Source of the DNA: Ferruginibacter lapsinanis
Lineage (GTDB): Bacteria; Bacteroidota; Bacteroidia; Chitinophagales; Chitinophagaceae
DNA length: 64,000 nt
Direction of reading: 5' to 3'
Assembly (NCBI RefSeq): GCF_020783315.1
Contig: NZ_CP086063.1
Span: 124,001 to 188,000 of the forward strand
The position numbers were made by a program, and so were the translations under genes. Positions 54,106-63,586 of the stretch are shown piece after piece. The notes beneath the pieces were generated by a model that was not told the DNA's origin, ran no database searches, and saw only the letters and a list, made by a program, of their open reading frames with translations. Within the stretch, counting starts at the first letter, position 1. Every line of letters starts with the position of its first letter.

Positions 54106-56256
54106 TTACTCTTCTACTTTCATTTTACCTTTTGCTTTAGCTATTACCTCTTCCGCAACGTTGTTTGGTGCCGGAGCGTAATGACTAAATTCCATGGTTG
54201 AAGTAGCACGACCTGAAGATAATGAACGCAATTGAGTTACATAACCAAACATTTCGCTTAATGGAACTTTAGCTTTGATTACCTGTACTCCATGTTTACT
54301 ATCCATACCTTCTAGCATACCGCGACGACGGTTCAAATCACCTGTAACATCACCCATGTATTGGTCTGGAGTTAATACTTCTACTTTCATGATTGGTTCA
54401 AGTAAAACAGGTTTTGCTTTACGACCTGCTTCACGGAAACCTTGCTTAGCACAAAGTTCGAAAGAGATAGCATCAGAATCCACATCATGGTAGCTACCAT
54501 CGTGTACTCTAACTTTCATATCAACTACAGGATAACCAGCAAGCACACCCGAAGTCATACTAGTTGTAAACCCTTTAATGATCGGTGCAATAAATTCTTT
54601 TGGAATACTACCACCAAAAATTTCATTTACAAACTGCATACCACCAAGCGGATTAGCTTTCAACCATTCTTCATCAGCAGGGCCAAGGTCAAATGCAATA
54701 TCACCGAATTTACCACGACCACCCGTTTGTTTCTTATATGTCTCTCTATGTTGAACAGTTGTTCTGAATGCTTCTTTGTAAGCAACCATCGGAGCTCCTT
54801 GGTTAATTTCAACCTTGAACTCACGTTTCATACGATCGATGATGATCTCTAAGTGAAGTTCACCCATACCACTCAAAATAGTTTGACCGGTTTCTTCATC
54901 TGTACGTACACGTAAGGTAGGATCTTCTTCTACCAATTTAGCGATTGCCATACCCATTTTATCAACGTCTGCCTGAGTTTTAGGCTCAATAGCAATTGAG
55001 ATAACTGGTTCAGGGAAGGTCATAGATTCTAAAACGATCGGATTTTCTTCATTACATAAAGTATCTCCTGTTTTGATATCTTTAAATCCTACCGCTGCTC
55101 CAATATCACCTGCTTCGATAAAATCAACCGGGTTTTGTTTGTTTGCATGCATCTGCATGATACGGCTGATACGTTCTTTTTTACCTGTACGGGTATTCAA
55201 AACATAAGAACCTGCATCTAAACGTCCGCTATATGCACGGAAGAAAGCCAGACGACCTACGAAAGGATCAGTCATGATCTTAAATGCCAATGCACTGAAT
55301 GGCTCTTTAGGATCACAATGACGGAATATTTCTTCGTCTGTATCAGGATTTGTTCCTTTGATTGCTTCAATATCCATCGGACCAGGCAAATATCTTACTA
55401 CTGCATCTAATGCTGTTTGTACACCTTTGTTTTTGAAAGACGAACCACACATCATCGGAATGATAGACATATCGATCGTTGCTTTACGAATCGCTTCATG
55501 TACTTCATCTTCAGTGATCGTATTAGGATCATCAAAGAATTTTTCCAATAGCTTTTCATCATACTCCGCTACCGCTTCGATCAATTCCTGACGGTATTGA
55601 GCAACTTCTTCCGCCATATCTTCCGGAATAGGCACTTCCTGAAAAGTCATCCCCATATCATGCTCATTCCATACGATACCTTTCATGGTGATCAGATCAA
55701 CCACACCTTTGAAGCTATCTTCAGCACCAATCGGTAATTGTAATGGTACCGCTTTAGCACCTAACATTTCACGAACTTGTTTTACCACGTTCAAAAAGTC
55801 AGCGCCACTTCTATCCATTTTATTTACAAAACCAATACGCGGTACTTTGTAACGGTTAGCTTGTCTCCAAACAGTTTCAGATTGTGGTTCTACACCAGAT
55901 ACAGCACAAAACAAAGCTAATAAACCATCCAATACACGAAGTGAACGTTCTACTTCTACAGTAAAATCCACGTGACCTGGAGTATCGATAATGTTAAATT
56001 TGTATTGTTTAGTATCAGGTGTTTTTTTACCCTGTACCATTGGAAAGTTCCAAAAGCAAGTAGTAGCAGCACTTGTAATAGTGATACCTCTTTCTTGTTC
56101 CTGAGCCATCCAGTCCATTGTAGCGCCACCGTCATGTACTTCACCAATTTTATGGTTTACACCGGTATAATAAAGAATACGCTCTGTTGTAGTGGTTTTG
56201 CCGGCATCGATGTGAGCGGCAATACCAAAGTTGCGTTGATAACGTAAATCTGCCAT
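54106..56256 (-). CDS. fusA: Translation elongation factor G
   Basis: A 716-residue EF-G with G1 [15 protein letters not shown], the switch [34 protein letters not shown], and domains II-V to the C-terminus ([20 protein letters not shown]). It drives ribosomal translocation and, with RRF, recycling. It stands apart from rpsJ and without rpsL/rpsG, which usually sit with it. A full promoter at 56550 gives a long leader. Confidence 0.98.
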   Translation of the reverse strand: MADLRYQRNFGIAAHIDAGKTTTTERILYYTGVNHKIGEVHDGGATMDWMAQEQERGITITSAATTCFWNFPMVQGKKTPDTKQYKFNIIDTPGHVDFTVEVERSLRVLDGLLALFCAVSGVEPQSETVWRQANRYKVPRIGFVNKMDRSGADFLNVVKQVREMLGAKAVPLQLPIGAEDSFKGVVDLITMKGIVWNEHDMGMTFQEVPIPEDMAEEVAQYRQELIEAVAEYDEKLLEKFFDDPNTITEDEVHEAIRKATIDMSIIPMMCGSSFKNKGVQTALDAVVRYLPGPMDIEAIKGTNPDTDEEIFRHCDPKEPFSALAFKIMTDPFVGRLAFFRAYSGRLDAGSYVLNTRTGKKERISRIMQMHANKQNPVDFIEAGDIGAAVGFKDIKTGDTLCNEENPIVLESMTFPEPVISIAIEPKTQADVDKMGMAIAKLVEEDPTLRVRTDEETGQTILSGMGELHLEIIIDRMKREFKVEINQGAPMVAYKEAFRTTVQHRETYKKQTGGRGKFGDIAFDLGPADEEWLKANPLGGMQFVNEIFGGSIPKEFIAPIIKGFTTSMTSGVLAGYPVVDMKVRVHDGSYHDVDSDAISFELCAKQGFREAGRKAKPVLLEPIMKVEVLTPDQYMGDVTGDLNRRRGMLEGMDSKHGVQVIKAKVPLSEMFGYVTQLRSLSSGRATSTMEFSHYAPAPNNVAEEVIAKAKGKMKVEE

Positions 56257-56260
56257 TGTT

Positions 56261-56290
56261 TTAAATTAAAAATTAAAAATTAAAAATTTG
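56261..56290. repeat. AATTAAAA tandem repeat before fusA
   Basis: The unit TTAAAAA is repeated at least three times (TAAATTAAAAATTAAAAATT). It lies within a few bases upstream of the fusA start codon. Confidence 0.6.
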
Positions 56291-56549
56291 TATTTGTCAA
56301 GCTAAAGACCTTTCCATTTGGGTTTTGCCTTTTAACTTTTTACTTTGCTTTTTTTGTACTTGACCTTTGTGCTACTATTAAGCTTCATTGGCGTCGCACT
56401 CTTGTACTTTATATCTTTATTGAGCATAGCTTCCCCGTAGTTGAACAGCCGTTTTTCTTTGCCGTTCGGGGTTTGATATGATTTATTTTGCTCTCATAAT
56501 ATGCTAAATTGTACTACGCACAATACTTACAGTACCTCTTTAGCGGCGG

Positions 56550-56579
56550 CAAAGATACACCATTTTTTTGATTTACAAA
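56550..56579 (-). promoter_or_regulatory. Promoter of fusA
   Basis: On the minus strand TTTG (56579-56576), 18 bases, then TATCTTTG (56557-56550), a full Bacteroidetes consensus. The transcript would start near 56544, about 288 bases before the fusA ATG. Confidence 0.75.
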
Positions 56580-56613
56580 GGGGTTTTCGGGTGGCTTGTG
56601 AAAGGTGGTTCCC

Positions 56614-57849
56614 TTACCTTTTATTGACAGATCTATCCTTATTATGCCTGAATGGCTTTTTCCCGGATTTTTTGCCATCACGAGGTATAAATGCAGTTGG
56701 ATTGTATTCGGGGGCTTCCCCAAACTGTTCAGGCACAGGGACTTTGGTTACAGTTCTCCCTAAAAGTTTTTCTATCTGCCCAAACTTACGTTGCTCTTTT
56801 ACGCTGATAAAGGTGATCGCTGTCCCATCAGCCGCTGCTCTGGCAGTACGCCCAATACGATGTACATAGTCTTCCCCATCATGTGGTACATCATAATTGA
56901 TCACTAATCCTATATTATCAATATCGATGCCCCTGCTTAAAATATCAGTGGCAACTAAAATATTTAACCTTCCGCTCTTAAAATGCATCAACACCTCTTC
57001 TCTTTTGCTTTGCTCCAGATCGCTGTGTATCTCGTCTACCTTCAAAGTGGTTCGACGCAACTCTCTGTTCAATTGCTTTACACTGATCTTACTGCTGCAA
57101 AAGATCAATACTGACGAAAACTCTTTTTGCCCCAAAATATATTTTACCAGTGGTATCTTCTGCGTATCATATACCACATAAGCCAATTGAATGATCTTCT
57201 CATTGGGCTTACTAATGGAAATATTTACTTCTTCGGGATGATGTAAAATTTTACGAGCCAACTCTCTTATTTTAGTCGGCATGGTTGCGGAAAACAGCAA
57301 ATTTTGTCTTTTGGCAGGTAATGCTTGTATGATACGCATTATGTCATCATAAAAGCCCATATCCAGCATTCTGTCAGCCTCATCCAATACAAGGTATTTA
57401 AGCCCCTGTAATTTTACATAGCCCATATTAATATGGGCCAGCATTTTCCCCGGAGTACAGATTACTACATCAGCGCCGGCACTGAGTGCTTTTTTCTCCT
57501 GTACAAAGGCGTTCCCATCTCCACCACCATATACGGCAATTGAACTAACAGAGGTGAAATAAGAAAGCCCTTCCATGTGCTGAGCTATCTGAACAGCCAG
57601 CTCCCTTGTGGGAACAATCACCAGTGCCGTAATGCTATGATGATCAATAGGTGCAGAGATAATATTATTGATCAGTGGCAACAAAAAAGCAGCAGTTTTA
57701 CCAGTTCCTGTTTGTGCTGAGGCAATCACATCCTTACCCTGTAATACAAGGGGAATTACCTGTTCCTGAACCGGCGTAGCATCTTCATAGCCTGAGGCCT
57801 GAATTCCTTCTACTAAATTTTCGTTAAAATTGAATTCTGTGAACTTCAC
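56614..57849 (-). CDS. DEAD-box RNA helicase
   Basis: A 411-residue helicase with all core motifs: Q motif (ATPVQEQVIPLVLQGKDVIA), motif I AQTGTGKTAAF, PTRELAVQ, LDEADRMLDMG, SATMPTK, and C-terminal HRIGRTARAAADGTA. A basic tail (GKKSGKKPFRHNKDRSVNKR) follows. DEAD-box proteins unwind short RNA duplexes in ribosome assembly or mRNA decay. The GTG start at 57849 (KFTEFNFNENLVEGI) matches the family; the frame opens 64 codons earlier (58041) with unrelated sequence. A TATCTTTA box at 57886-57893 supports this start. Confidence 0.93.
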   Translation of the reverse strand: MKFTEFNFNENLVEGIQASGYEDATPVQEQVIPLVLQGKDVIASAQTGTGKTAAFLLPLINNIISAPIDHHSITALVIVPTRELAVQIAQHMEGLSYFTSVSSIAVYGGGDGNAFVQEKKALSAGADVVICTPGKMLAHINMGYVKLQGLKYLVLDEADRMLDMGFYDDIMRIIQALPAKRQNLLFSATMPTKIRELARKILHHPEEVNISISKPNEKIIQLAYVVYDTQKIPLVKYILGQKEFSSVLIFCSSKISVKQLNRELRRTTLKVDEIHSDLEQSKREEVLMHFKSGRLNILVATDILSRGIDIDNIGLVINYDVPHDGEDYVHRIGRTARAAADGTAITFISVKEQRKFGQIEKLLGRTVTKVPVPEQFGEAPEYNPTAFIPRDGKKSGKKPFRHNKDRSVNKR

Positions 57850-58033
57850 AATATACTCTGTAAGGGATTGATTACTAAATTGCAGTAAAGATAGAGTTAA
57901 TATTTTTAACTTGACTTTCGGAAAAAATTCATAGGGGTTGCACAATATTTGTCGTAGATGTTTGTTATAAAAGGTACACCAGGGTAAAACCGACCAAGGT
58001 GTAGCTTTATTATTCAATTTAAAATAAAATCCC

Positions 58034-58549
58034 ATGAGCACTCACACAAAGATTTCTTCGTTACATCCTATTGTACAGCAAGTGACAAATAACACTACCA
58101 GTTGGATTGGACATCGTCCCGGCGATAACAAAGATGTTGTTGGCGGTCAGACCTTTATTGCTACCGCAGAAAGCGATTTGGAAGCAATTGAAGTATTTTC
58201 AAGCATTGTTACAGATGCTGGAAAAGTAGTAATGACCTTGCATAATTTTGACCTTAATCAAAATAGCTGGGGACCTGCCTTAGGTAGCGCAAGTGTAGAA
58301 TTCAATAAAGCAGATACCGGTAAATGGGTAGCATTTAATTTACCCGGACTTCATTTGAAAAAAGGTGAAGCGTACGGCTTTAAATTAGAAAGTACTGAAA
58401 CATTTATTGGCGTTGGAGAAGCGGTCGGCAGTCATTCTCACCCTCCTTTCACAGCAGGACAAGAATGGAAATTCACAAAAAATAATCAAAAAGGAGATGC
58501 ATTCTCTTATTTCAGCCTTGCTTTCAAGGTTGACGTAAAAGCAGCATAA
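58034..58549 (+). CDS. Unrecognised beta-rich protein
   Basis: A 171-residue protein without signal peptide or membrane segment. It is rich in Thr, Ser and Val with alternating strands (VVMTLHNFDLNQNSWGPAL, KWVAFNLPGLHLKKGEAYGF), and a final segment SHSHPPFTAGQEWKFTKNNQ. The pattern is that of a jelly-roll or carbohydrate-binding-like beta-sandwich, but no family was recognised. It stands between a divergent helicase gene and the terminator at 58574, so it is probably a single-gene transcript. Confidence 0.6.
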   Translation: MSTHTKISSLHPIVQQVTNNTTSWIGHRPGDNKDVVGGQTFIATAESDLEAIEVFSSIVTDAGKVVMTLHNFDLNQNSWGPALGSASVEFNKADTGKWVAFNLPGLHLKKGEAYGFKLESTETFIGVGEAVGSHSHPPFTAGQEWKFTKNNQKGDAFSYFSLAFKVDVKAA

Positions 58550-58929
58550 CGATTACGTATATACGAAATTAGTAACACCTGTTTTTCTTGTAAACTAACC
58601 GCAAGAATCACAGGTGTTTTTATTTAGTGTTATCCCTCTTACTAAATATTTCTCTCCGTAAATTCCTATCCTTTCTGCTGCAAGTAGTTTTACTGATTCT
58701 TTCTTCCTGTTATTATTTAAAAAAAATAGACTGTACATTTGATATCGCAATGATCAGTTTTTATTTTTCTTTTATTGAAAATAAATCCTGACCAGCATCT
58801 ACCTCTCCCCTTAAGAGTTTGTCGGGTCTTCCGATACATTTTTTATTACTTATACTGATATCCTTACTTTAAAATGTGTGATAGGTCTTTTATCTATTTC
58901 TACATTTTAACGATCCTGAAAACCTGAAA
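58550..58929. other. Intergenic region before the GEVED/T9SS gene
   Basis: These 380 bases hold the terminator at 58574-58622. A TACATTTG box at 58734-58741 and a TACATTTT box at 58901-58908 are possible -7 elements of the following gene, without good -33 partners. Nothing else is recognised. Confidence 0.5.
58574..58622 (+). terminator. Terminator of the unrecognised beta-rich gene
   Basis: AACACCTGT (58574-58582) and ACAGGTGTT (58610-58618) form a 9-bp outer stem, with an inner CTTG/CAAG pair, followed by TTTTATTT. Confidence 0.8.
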
Positions 58930-61479
58930 ATGATGATAAGAAATTTACTACTCGTAGTTTTAATTTTGATCTTTTTTATTACTCCTCATGATACACATGC
59001 AGAAGGCAGGGGCAGTAGTGCCGGTAATCCGCTATTTGGAGCTGCAGCTCAGGAGGGTATTATTGCATTATATGGGTATGCACAAGCCGGAGAGAAAATC
59101 GACTTCAGAATTGAAAGAACAAGATCTGCCGGTATCTCTACAGATGGTTCGTGGACGATAAAGATCTTTTCTCCTTTAGGACTTGTTGATAAATTTTTAT
59201 TGAATAGTTCTATCATCGGCACCACTTGCACTATGCCCAAAATTACGATTACCAGCACAACTGCCGGCATATGGACACTCCTAGCCATCCCCACTTCTAA
59301 TGCCAATAATGATGCGGTAAGTTTTGATCTGACTGTATACACTTCTGCTAATTCTCCTTTAACGGGAAGAGTATACACATACAGTTTACATGGCTTAGAT
59401 CAAAGTTCTCCGTTGGAAGCGAATTTTACATTGTATTTTCTCAATCCGGATGGATACCAATACTCCGGACTTTATAAAGGATTGAACGGATTAAACTACA
59501 CCATTGTTTCAGATAATTTTGGTGTACGAACTTCAGGCAACTCCTGTATTTCCAGTTACAAAAGTGTATCCTACTCCGGCAAATGGAGTAATCTCGGTCC
59601 CGACTCCGCAGTCTGCGGAGCAAGAAACAAAATATTTTTTAACGCATTCAATGCAGCACTTCCTGCATCATCTGTAAGATTTAATACGACTACCGGAATA
59701 GGGCAAATAACAGAGGCATTAATATTTACACCACTTACACCAACACTCTCAGCTGCTACTTTTGTCAGAACTGGAAGTTGTATTCAACAAGGAAATGTAT
59801 ATTTCTCCACCAATAATTTCTACGGAAGTGTATATGTTGCTTTTGATGTTAATGGCAACGGTATTTTTACAGATTCGGCAGACAGAACTGATACGGTTTT
59901 CAGCACAGGTGCCAATAGTATTTATTTCAACGGCCTGGATAGATATGGAAAAATAATCCCCATTTCACAAGCGATCAATATTAAAGTAAGTATTGATAAA
60001 GTTGGTGAAACACATTTTGTGATGAGCGATATTGAAATATTTGGAGGTATTGAGGTAACAAGATTAAATGGACCAGGGTCTCCTAATAAAACTATTTATT
60101 GGGATGATACCAATCTGTTGTCGGCATCCAACTGCTCGTTAACAAGTATTGTTGATGGTCGGGCCGGCGTAAACAGTACAGGCGGGGTACATGGCTGGAA
60201 TCAATGTGGCACAGCGTCCCCACCCAGTTCAGGAGGGAGTACCAATAATGCAACGCCAAATTTAGGAGCCTGGGGTAATCAACGCTTAATTGACAACTGG
60301 ACCTACCTTCTTCCAACGGGAGTTACGTATACCACTAATGTGCCAGCCATTCATCTTCCTGATTTTGGCGACCTCCCAACCGGTTGGCCTATTGCTGCCG
60401 CTAATACAAAAGGCCAGGACACAAATGGCGACTGCGTAATTGACAATAATGACGTGGGTAATACAACATCCGTTTGGGCCGGCGCAGGAGTAGATTTTGA
60501 AAGCGCACCAAAAAACAGCGCTATCAATGCAACGAGTGACAATTACGATGACGGCATGTCATTCCCTCCAGGATCAGTTAATCGTGGCAGTAAGTACACT
60601 TACATACCAAACATCAATAGCAATGCATCCAATAAAACAATATATTATGCGCTTTGGTTTGACTGGAATAATAATGGGAATTTTTCAGATGATGTAGACT
60701 GCTATGGAAATCCTGCTTTTTATACTGGTAATGGTAATACTCCTGTTGCAGGAGGAATAACATCAATTCCTGTTAGTGTTTGCGTACCTACTGACGCTAT
60801 AGAACCGGGAGGTGTATCGGTAGGTGATTATAAAGTAAGATTGATCGTAAGCGATTCTGCCATATCTTTTTCACAATACAATTATTTCTTTAGTAATGGA
60901 GAAGTTGAAGACTATCAATTGCCGTTGGTTATTTTGCCCGTTACTTTCGGGGCAATTAGTACGAAAGAAAAAAATTGTACAACAGTTCTAAGTTTTGAAA
61001 CAATTTATGAACAAAGAAATAGCTCTTTCGAAATCGAACGAAGTAACGACGGATACATCTGGAGGAGTATTGAAAAAATCACCACTTCATCCAACAGCAA
61101 TACAGTTAAAAAATATCAATATACAGATGTAAATATTTTAGATGAACCAACTTTTTATCGCATTAAACAAACAGCCATCAACGGCAACATACAATATTCA
61201 AAAACTGTTAGTATAACACCAACCTGTAAAGAACACATATCCAATATCACGAGTTATCCAAATCCGGTAAATGACAAGCTTATAATAACCACTTCGGGTA
61301 ATTTACAAAATGCTGTGATAATACTAACAAATAGTATCGGACAAACTGTTTTATATCAGAAAAATAACATTAATGTATACACGAAAATAGAAACATCAAA
61401 ACTTCTAAGAGGACTATACAAAATACGTGTGATACAAAATGGCAAAATAATATATCAGAACAAATTCATTAAACTATAA
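58930..61479 (+). CDS. Secreted GEVED-domain protein with T9SS type A sorting domain
   Basis: An 849-residue protein: signal peptide (LLLVVLILIFFITPHDTHA), a beta-rich N-terminal region with calcium-like loops (AFDVNGNGIFTDSADR), a second beta region with FDWNNNGNFSDDVDC and the GEVED signature NGEVEDYQLPL (about residue 665), a linker LPVTFGAISTKEKN, and a C-terminal sorting domain (SYPNPVNDKLIIT ... GLYKIRVIQNGKII). GEVED domains are found in secreted or surface proteins, often in adhesion or polysaccharide binding. Cargo of the type IX system. Middle repeats have no clear enzyme motif. Confidence 0.9.
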   Translation: MMIRNLLLVVLILIFFITPHDTHAEGRGSSAGNPLFGAAAQEGIIALYGYAQAGEKIDFRIERTRSAGISTDGSWTIKIFSPLGLVDKFLLNSSIIGTTCTMPKITITSTTAGIWTLLAIPTSNANNDAVSFDLTVYTSANSPLTGRVYTYSLHGLDQSSPLEANFTLYFLNPDGYQYSGLYKGLNGLNYTIVSDNFGVRTSGNSCISSYKSVSYSGKWSNLGPDSAVCGARNKIFFNAFNAALPASSVRFNTTTGIGQITEALIFTPLTPTLSAATFVRTGSCIQQGNVYFSTNNFYGSVYVAFDVNGNGIFTDSADRTDTVFSTGANSIYFNGLDRYGKIIPISQAINIKVSIDKVGETHFVMSDIEIFGGIEVTRLNGPGSPNKTIYWDDTNLLSASNCSLTSIVDGRAGVNSTGGVHGWNQCGTASPPSSGGSTNNATPNLGAWGNQRLIDNWTYLLPTGVTYTTNVPAIHLPDFGDLPTGWPIAAANTKGQDTNGDCVIDNNDVGNTTSVWAGAGVDFESAPKNSAINATSDNYDDGMSFPPGSVNRGSKYTYIPNINSNASNKTIYYALWFDWNNNGNFSDDVDCYGNPAFYTGNGNTPVAGGITSIPVSVCVPTDAIEPGGVSVGDYKVRLIVSDSAISFSQYNYFFSNGEVEDYQLPLVILPVTFGAISTKEKNCTTVLSFETIYEQRNSSFEIERSNDGYIWRSIEKITTSSNSNTVKKYQYTDVNILDEPTFYRIKQTAINGNIQYSKTVSITPTCKEHISNITSYPNPVNDKLIITTSGNLQNAVIILTNSIGQTVLYQKNNINVYTKIETSKLLRGLYKIRVIQNGKIIYQNKFIKL

Positions 61480-61483
61480 GATA

Positions 61484-62890
61484 TTACTTCCCGATACAGA
61501 ACTTCCCAAAGATCGTTCCTAATATGTCTCTATCATGTAATATCTCTCCGGTTATTTCACCAAGAGATTGTAAAGCATAGCGAATATCCATAGCCAATAG
61601 ATCTCCGCTGATATTTGACTGAAGGCCGGCTTGAACTTTCAATAAAGATTGTTCACAACTTATTAAAGAGTTATAGTGACGAGAGTTAACTACAATTGTT
61701 TGATTGGTATTTATTTTTTCAGACAGCACTAAAGAAGGTAAATAATCGATCAGATCATCCACCTGTGTTTTATTAAGCGCAGACACCTCAAATATAGTGT
61801 GAGCTTCTCCACTCATTTCATTTATACTGAATTGCAACATCCCTAATTGATGTTCGTGGCATTTATCAATTTTGTTAGCTACTAATAATACCTGTTGAGA
61901 AGGTTGCTGTAATTTTTTCAGATCTTCCAATACTTCCAACTCTGAACTTGTACTTGCATCAAACACATAAATCAATATACCGGCAGTATTTATCTTTTCA
62001 ATTGATCTTTCAATTCCTATTTTTTCAATCACATCTGTGGCTTCCCTGATTCCTGCAGTATCTACCAACCTAAAGACAATTCCGTCTATGATCAGTTTCT
62101 CTTCAATAGTATCTCTTGTTGTACCGGCTATGTCGGTTACGATCGCACGCTCTTCATTAAGCATTGCATTCAGCAACGTTGATTTGCCAGCATTGGGTCT
62201 TCCTGCAATTACAGTTGTTACTCCATTTTTAATGATATTACCCAACTTAAAAGACTGAATCAATTTTTTTATTGACAATAAAATTTCTGTCACTAATATT
62301 TCCAATTTGTTTCTATCGGCAAACTCAACATCTTCTTCTCCAAAATCTAATTCTAATTCTATTAATGCGGCAAAATTTATCAATTGCTCCCTCAATAGTT
62401 TTATGTCATTACTAAAACCACCTTTCATTTGCTGCAAAGCTGTTTGATGAACCGCTTCACTTTCAGATGCAATCAGATCAGCTACTGCTTCGGCTTGTGT
62501 AAGATCCAACTTCCCGTTTAGAAATGCTCTTTGTGTAAATTCTCCTGGCTTAGCCAATCTTGCTCCTTTACGAATGCACGCCTGTAATACCTGTTGCTGT
62601 ATAAACGGACTACCATGGCACCCAAGTTCAACTACATCTTCGCCGGTATAACTTTTAGGATTTTTATAAATTGAAACAACTACTTCATCCAACACCGTAT
62701 CATTCTCTTTGATCAGTCCTACATGAATAGTATGTGAAGCAGTCTTCAACAGATCTTTAGATGGAAATAATTGATTAACAATACCAATGGCATCTTTACC
62801 GCTTAAACGAATCACACCAATAGCCCCCACACCCGGTGGTGTGGCTATCGCAACAATTGTATCATCCCACCCTGTAAGTTCCTGTAACAT
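61484..62890 (-). CDS. mnmE: tRNA uridine-5-carboxymethylaminomethyl modification GTPase
   Basis: A 468-residue TrmE/MnmE with the N-terminal folate-binding domain (DTIVAIATPPGVGAIGVIRL), the G domain with GRPNAGKSTLLN, DIAGTTRDTIEE, DTAGIRE and NKID, and the C-terminal FCIGK with the conserved Cys. With MnmG it makes the 5-carboxymethylaminomethyl group on wobble uridine. ATG 62890 is chosen because a perfect TATCTTTG box at 62895-62902 lies where the longer frame (62911) would be coding. Confidence 0.97.
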   Translation of the reverse strand: MLQELTGWDDTIVAIATPPGVGAIGVIRLSGKDAIGIVNQLFPSKDLLKTASHTIHVGLIKENDTVLDEVVVSIYKNPKSYTGEDVVELGCHGSPFIQQQVLQACIRKGARLAKPGEFTQRAFLNGKLDLTQAEAVADLIASESEAVHQTALQQMKGGFSNDIKLLREQLINFAALIELELDFGEEDVEFADRNKLEILVTEILLSIKKLIQSFKLGNIIKNGVTTVIAGRPNAGKSTLLNAMLNEERAIVTDIAGTTRDTIEEKLIIDGIVFRLVDTAGIREATDVIEKIGIERSIEKINTAGILIYVFDASTSSELEVLEDLKKLQQPSQQVLLVANKIDKCHEHQLGMLQFSINEMSGEAHTIFEVSALNKTQVDDLIDYLPSLVLSEKINTNQTIVVNSRHYNSLISCEQSLLKVQAGLQSNISGDLLAMDIRYALQSLGEITGEILHDRDILGTIFGKFCIGK

Positions 62891-62894
62891 TGGA

Positions 62895-62902
62895 CAAAGA
62901 TA
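62895..62902 (-). promoter_or_regulatory. Candidate -7 box of mnmE
   Basis: On the minus strand TATCTTTG, a perfect TAnnTTTG, only five bases before ATG 62890; a TTTC at the -33 position is weak. It implies a leaderless or nearly leaderless transcript. Confidence 0.5.
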
Positions 62903-62939
62903 CCCTCTCAATACACTATAGGAAAAAAATTATTCCATT

Positions 62940-63455
62940 TTATAATACTTTTGTTTCGTCTCCTCTAATTTCATCAATATAATATTGCTTGATATTATTG
63001 ATAGCAACTTCATCCGTCATATCAACAAAGTTTTTAAAGGTTGCTTCTTTTGATGGTTTAATAACCAATACAAATGCATCAGATTTTCCTCTGACTGATT
63101 GTACTTTCTTCTTTTTTTCTACCAATATTTTTCTTATTCCTTCCGAAGAATAATCTGTCTCCTTTATTAAAGCTGTTGCAATATCCCCTTCGTAATATTT
63201 TATTTTGTTGTTGGCAGTTAAGATAGTTGTAAGCACACAAGAATTACAAACTGGATTGCGTACAGTATCATTTGTATCATTTGGAATTACAAGATTCATT
63301 GCCGTTGGCCGTGACATTGTTGTAGTAAAAACAAAAAAAGTGATCAACAAAAAACCAAGATCAACCATCGGTGTAAGATCAACCCTTGTATTCTTTTTAT
63401 GCAAGCTCGTACTTTCTCCTTTTACCGTATGTTTATTAGATTGTATTTCTGCCAT
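62940..63455 (-). CDS. exbD: Biopolymer transport protein ExbD
   Basis: A 171-residue protein with one N-terminal membrane segment carrying the conserved Asp in LTPMVDLGFLLITFFVFTTT and a periplasmic domain. ExbD with ExbB powers TonB-dependent uptake. It follows a tonB-like gene and precedes mnmE; exbB is not in the window. Bacteroidota often carry several ExbD copies. Confidence 0.92.
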   Translation of the reverse strand: MAEIQSNKHTVKGESTSLHKKNTRVDLTPMVDLGFLLITFFVFTTTMSRPTAMNLVIPNDTNDTVRNPVCNSCVLTTILTANNKIKYYEGDIATALIKETDYSSEGIRKILVEKKKKVQSVRGKSDAFVLVIKPSKEATFKNFVDMTDEVAINNIKQYYIDEIRGDETKVL

Positions 63456-63538
63456 AAAATATTTTTAAATAAGATTGGTAAAATTCAATATTCCATAATG
63501 CCTCAACTATTTATTTCCTTCATTGTTGCATAAAAAAA

Positions 63539-63562
63539 TCCCTCTCCGAAAACGAAGAGGGA
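63539..63562 (-). terminator. Terminator of the tonB-like gene
   Basis: TCCCTCT (63539-63545) and AGAGGGA (63556-63562) form a hairpin, followed on the minus strand by a run of seven T after an A. It lies 24 bases after the stop at 63587. Confidence 0.85.
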
Positions 63563-63586
63563 AAACAGTTTAAAAGTCTTTTATTT

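Larger units (their letters stand above)
56257..56613. other. Leader and intergenic region upstream of fusA
   Basis: These 357 bases hold the fusA promoter at 56550-56579 and its long leader. Near the ATG is an AT-rich array of AATTAAAA units (56261-56290), followed by T-rich words such as TTTTAACTTTTTACTTTGC between 56325 and 56375. No reading frame or RNA gene is supported. Confidence 0.6.

Noticed and set aside
54442..54852. 136-residue plus-strand ORF inside fusA
   Set aside because: It is antisense to EF-G, which is clearly the real gene.
57850..58041. 64-residue N-terminal extension of the DEAD-box helicase
   Set aside because: It crosses a candidate promoter and overlaps the start of the divergent gene; the GTG at 57849 fits the family.
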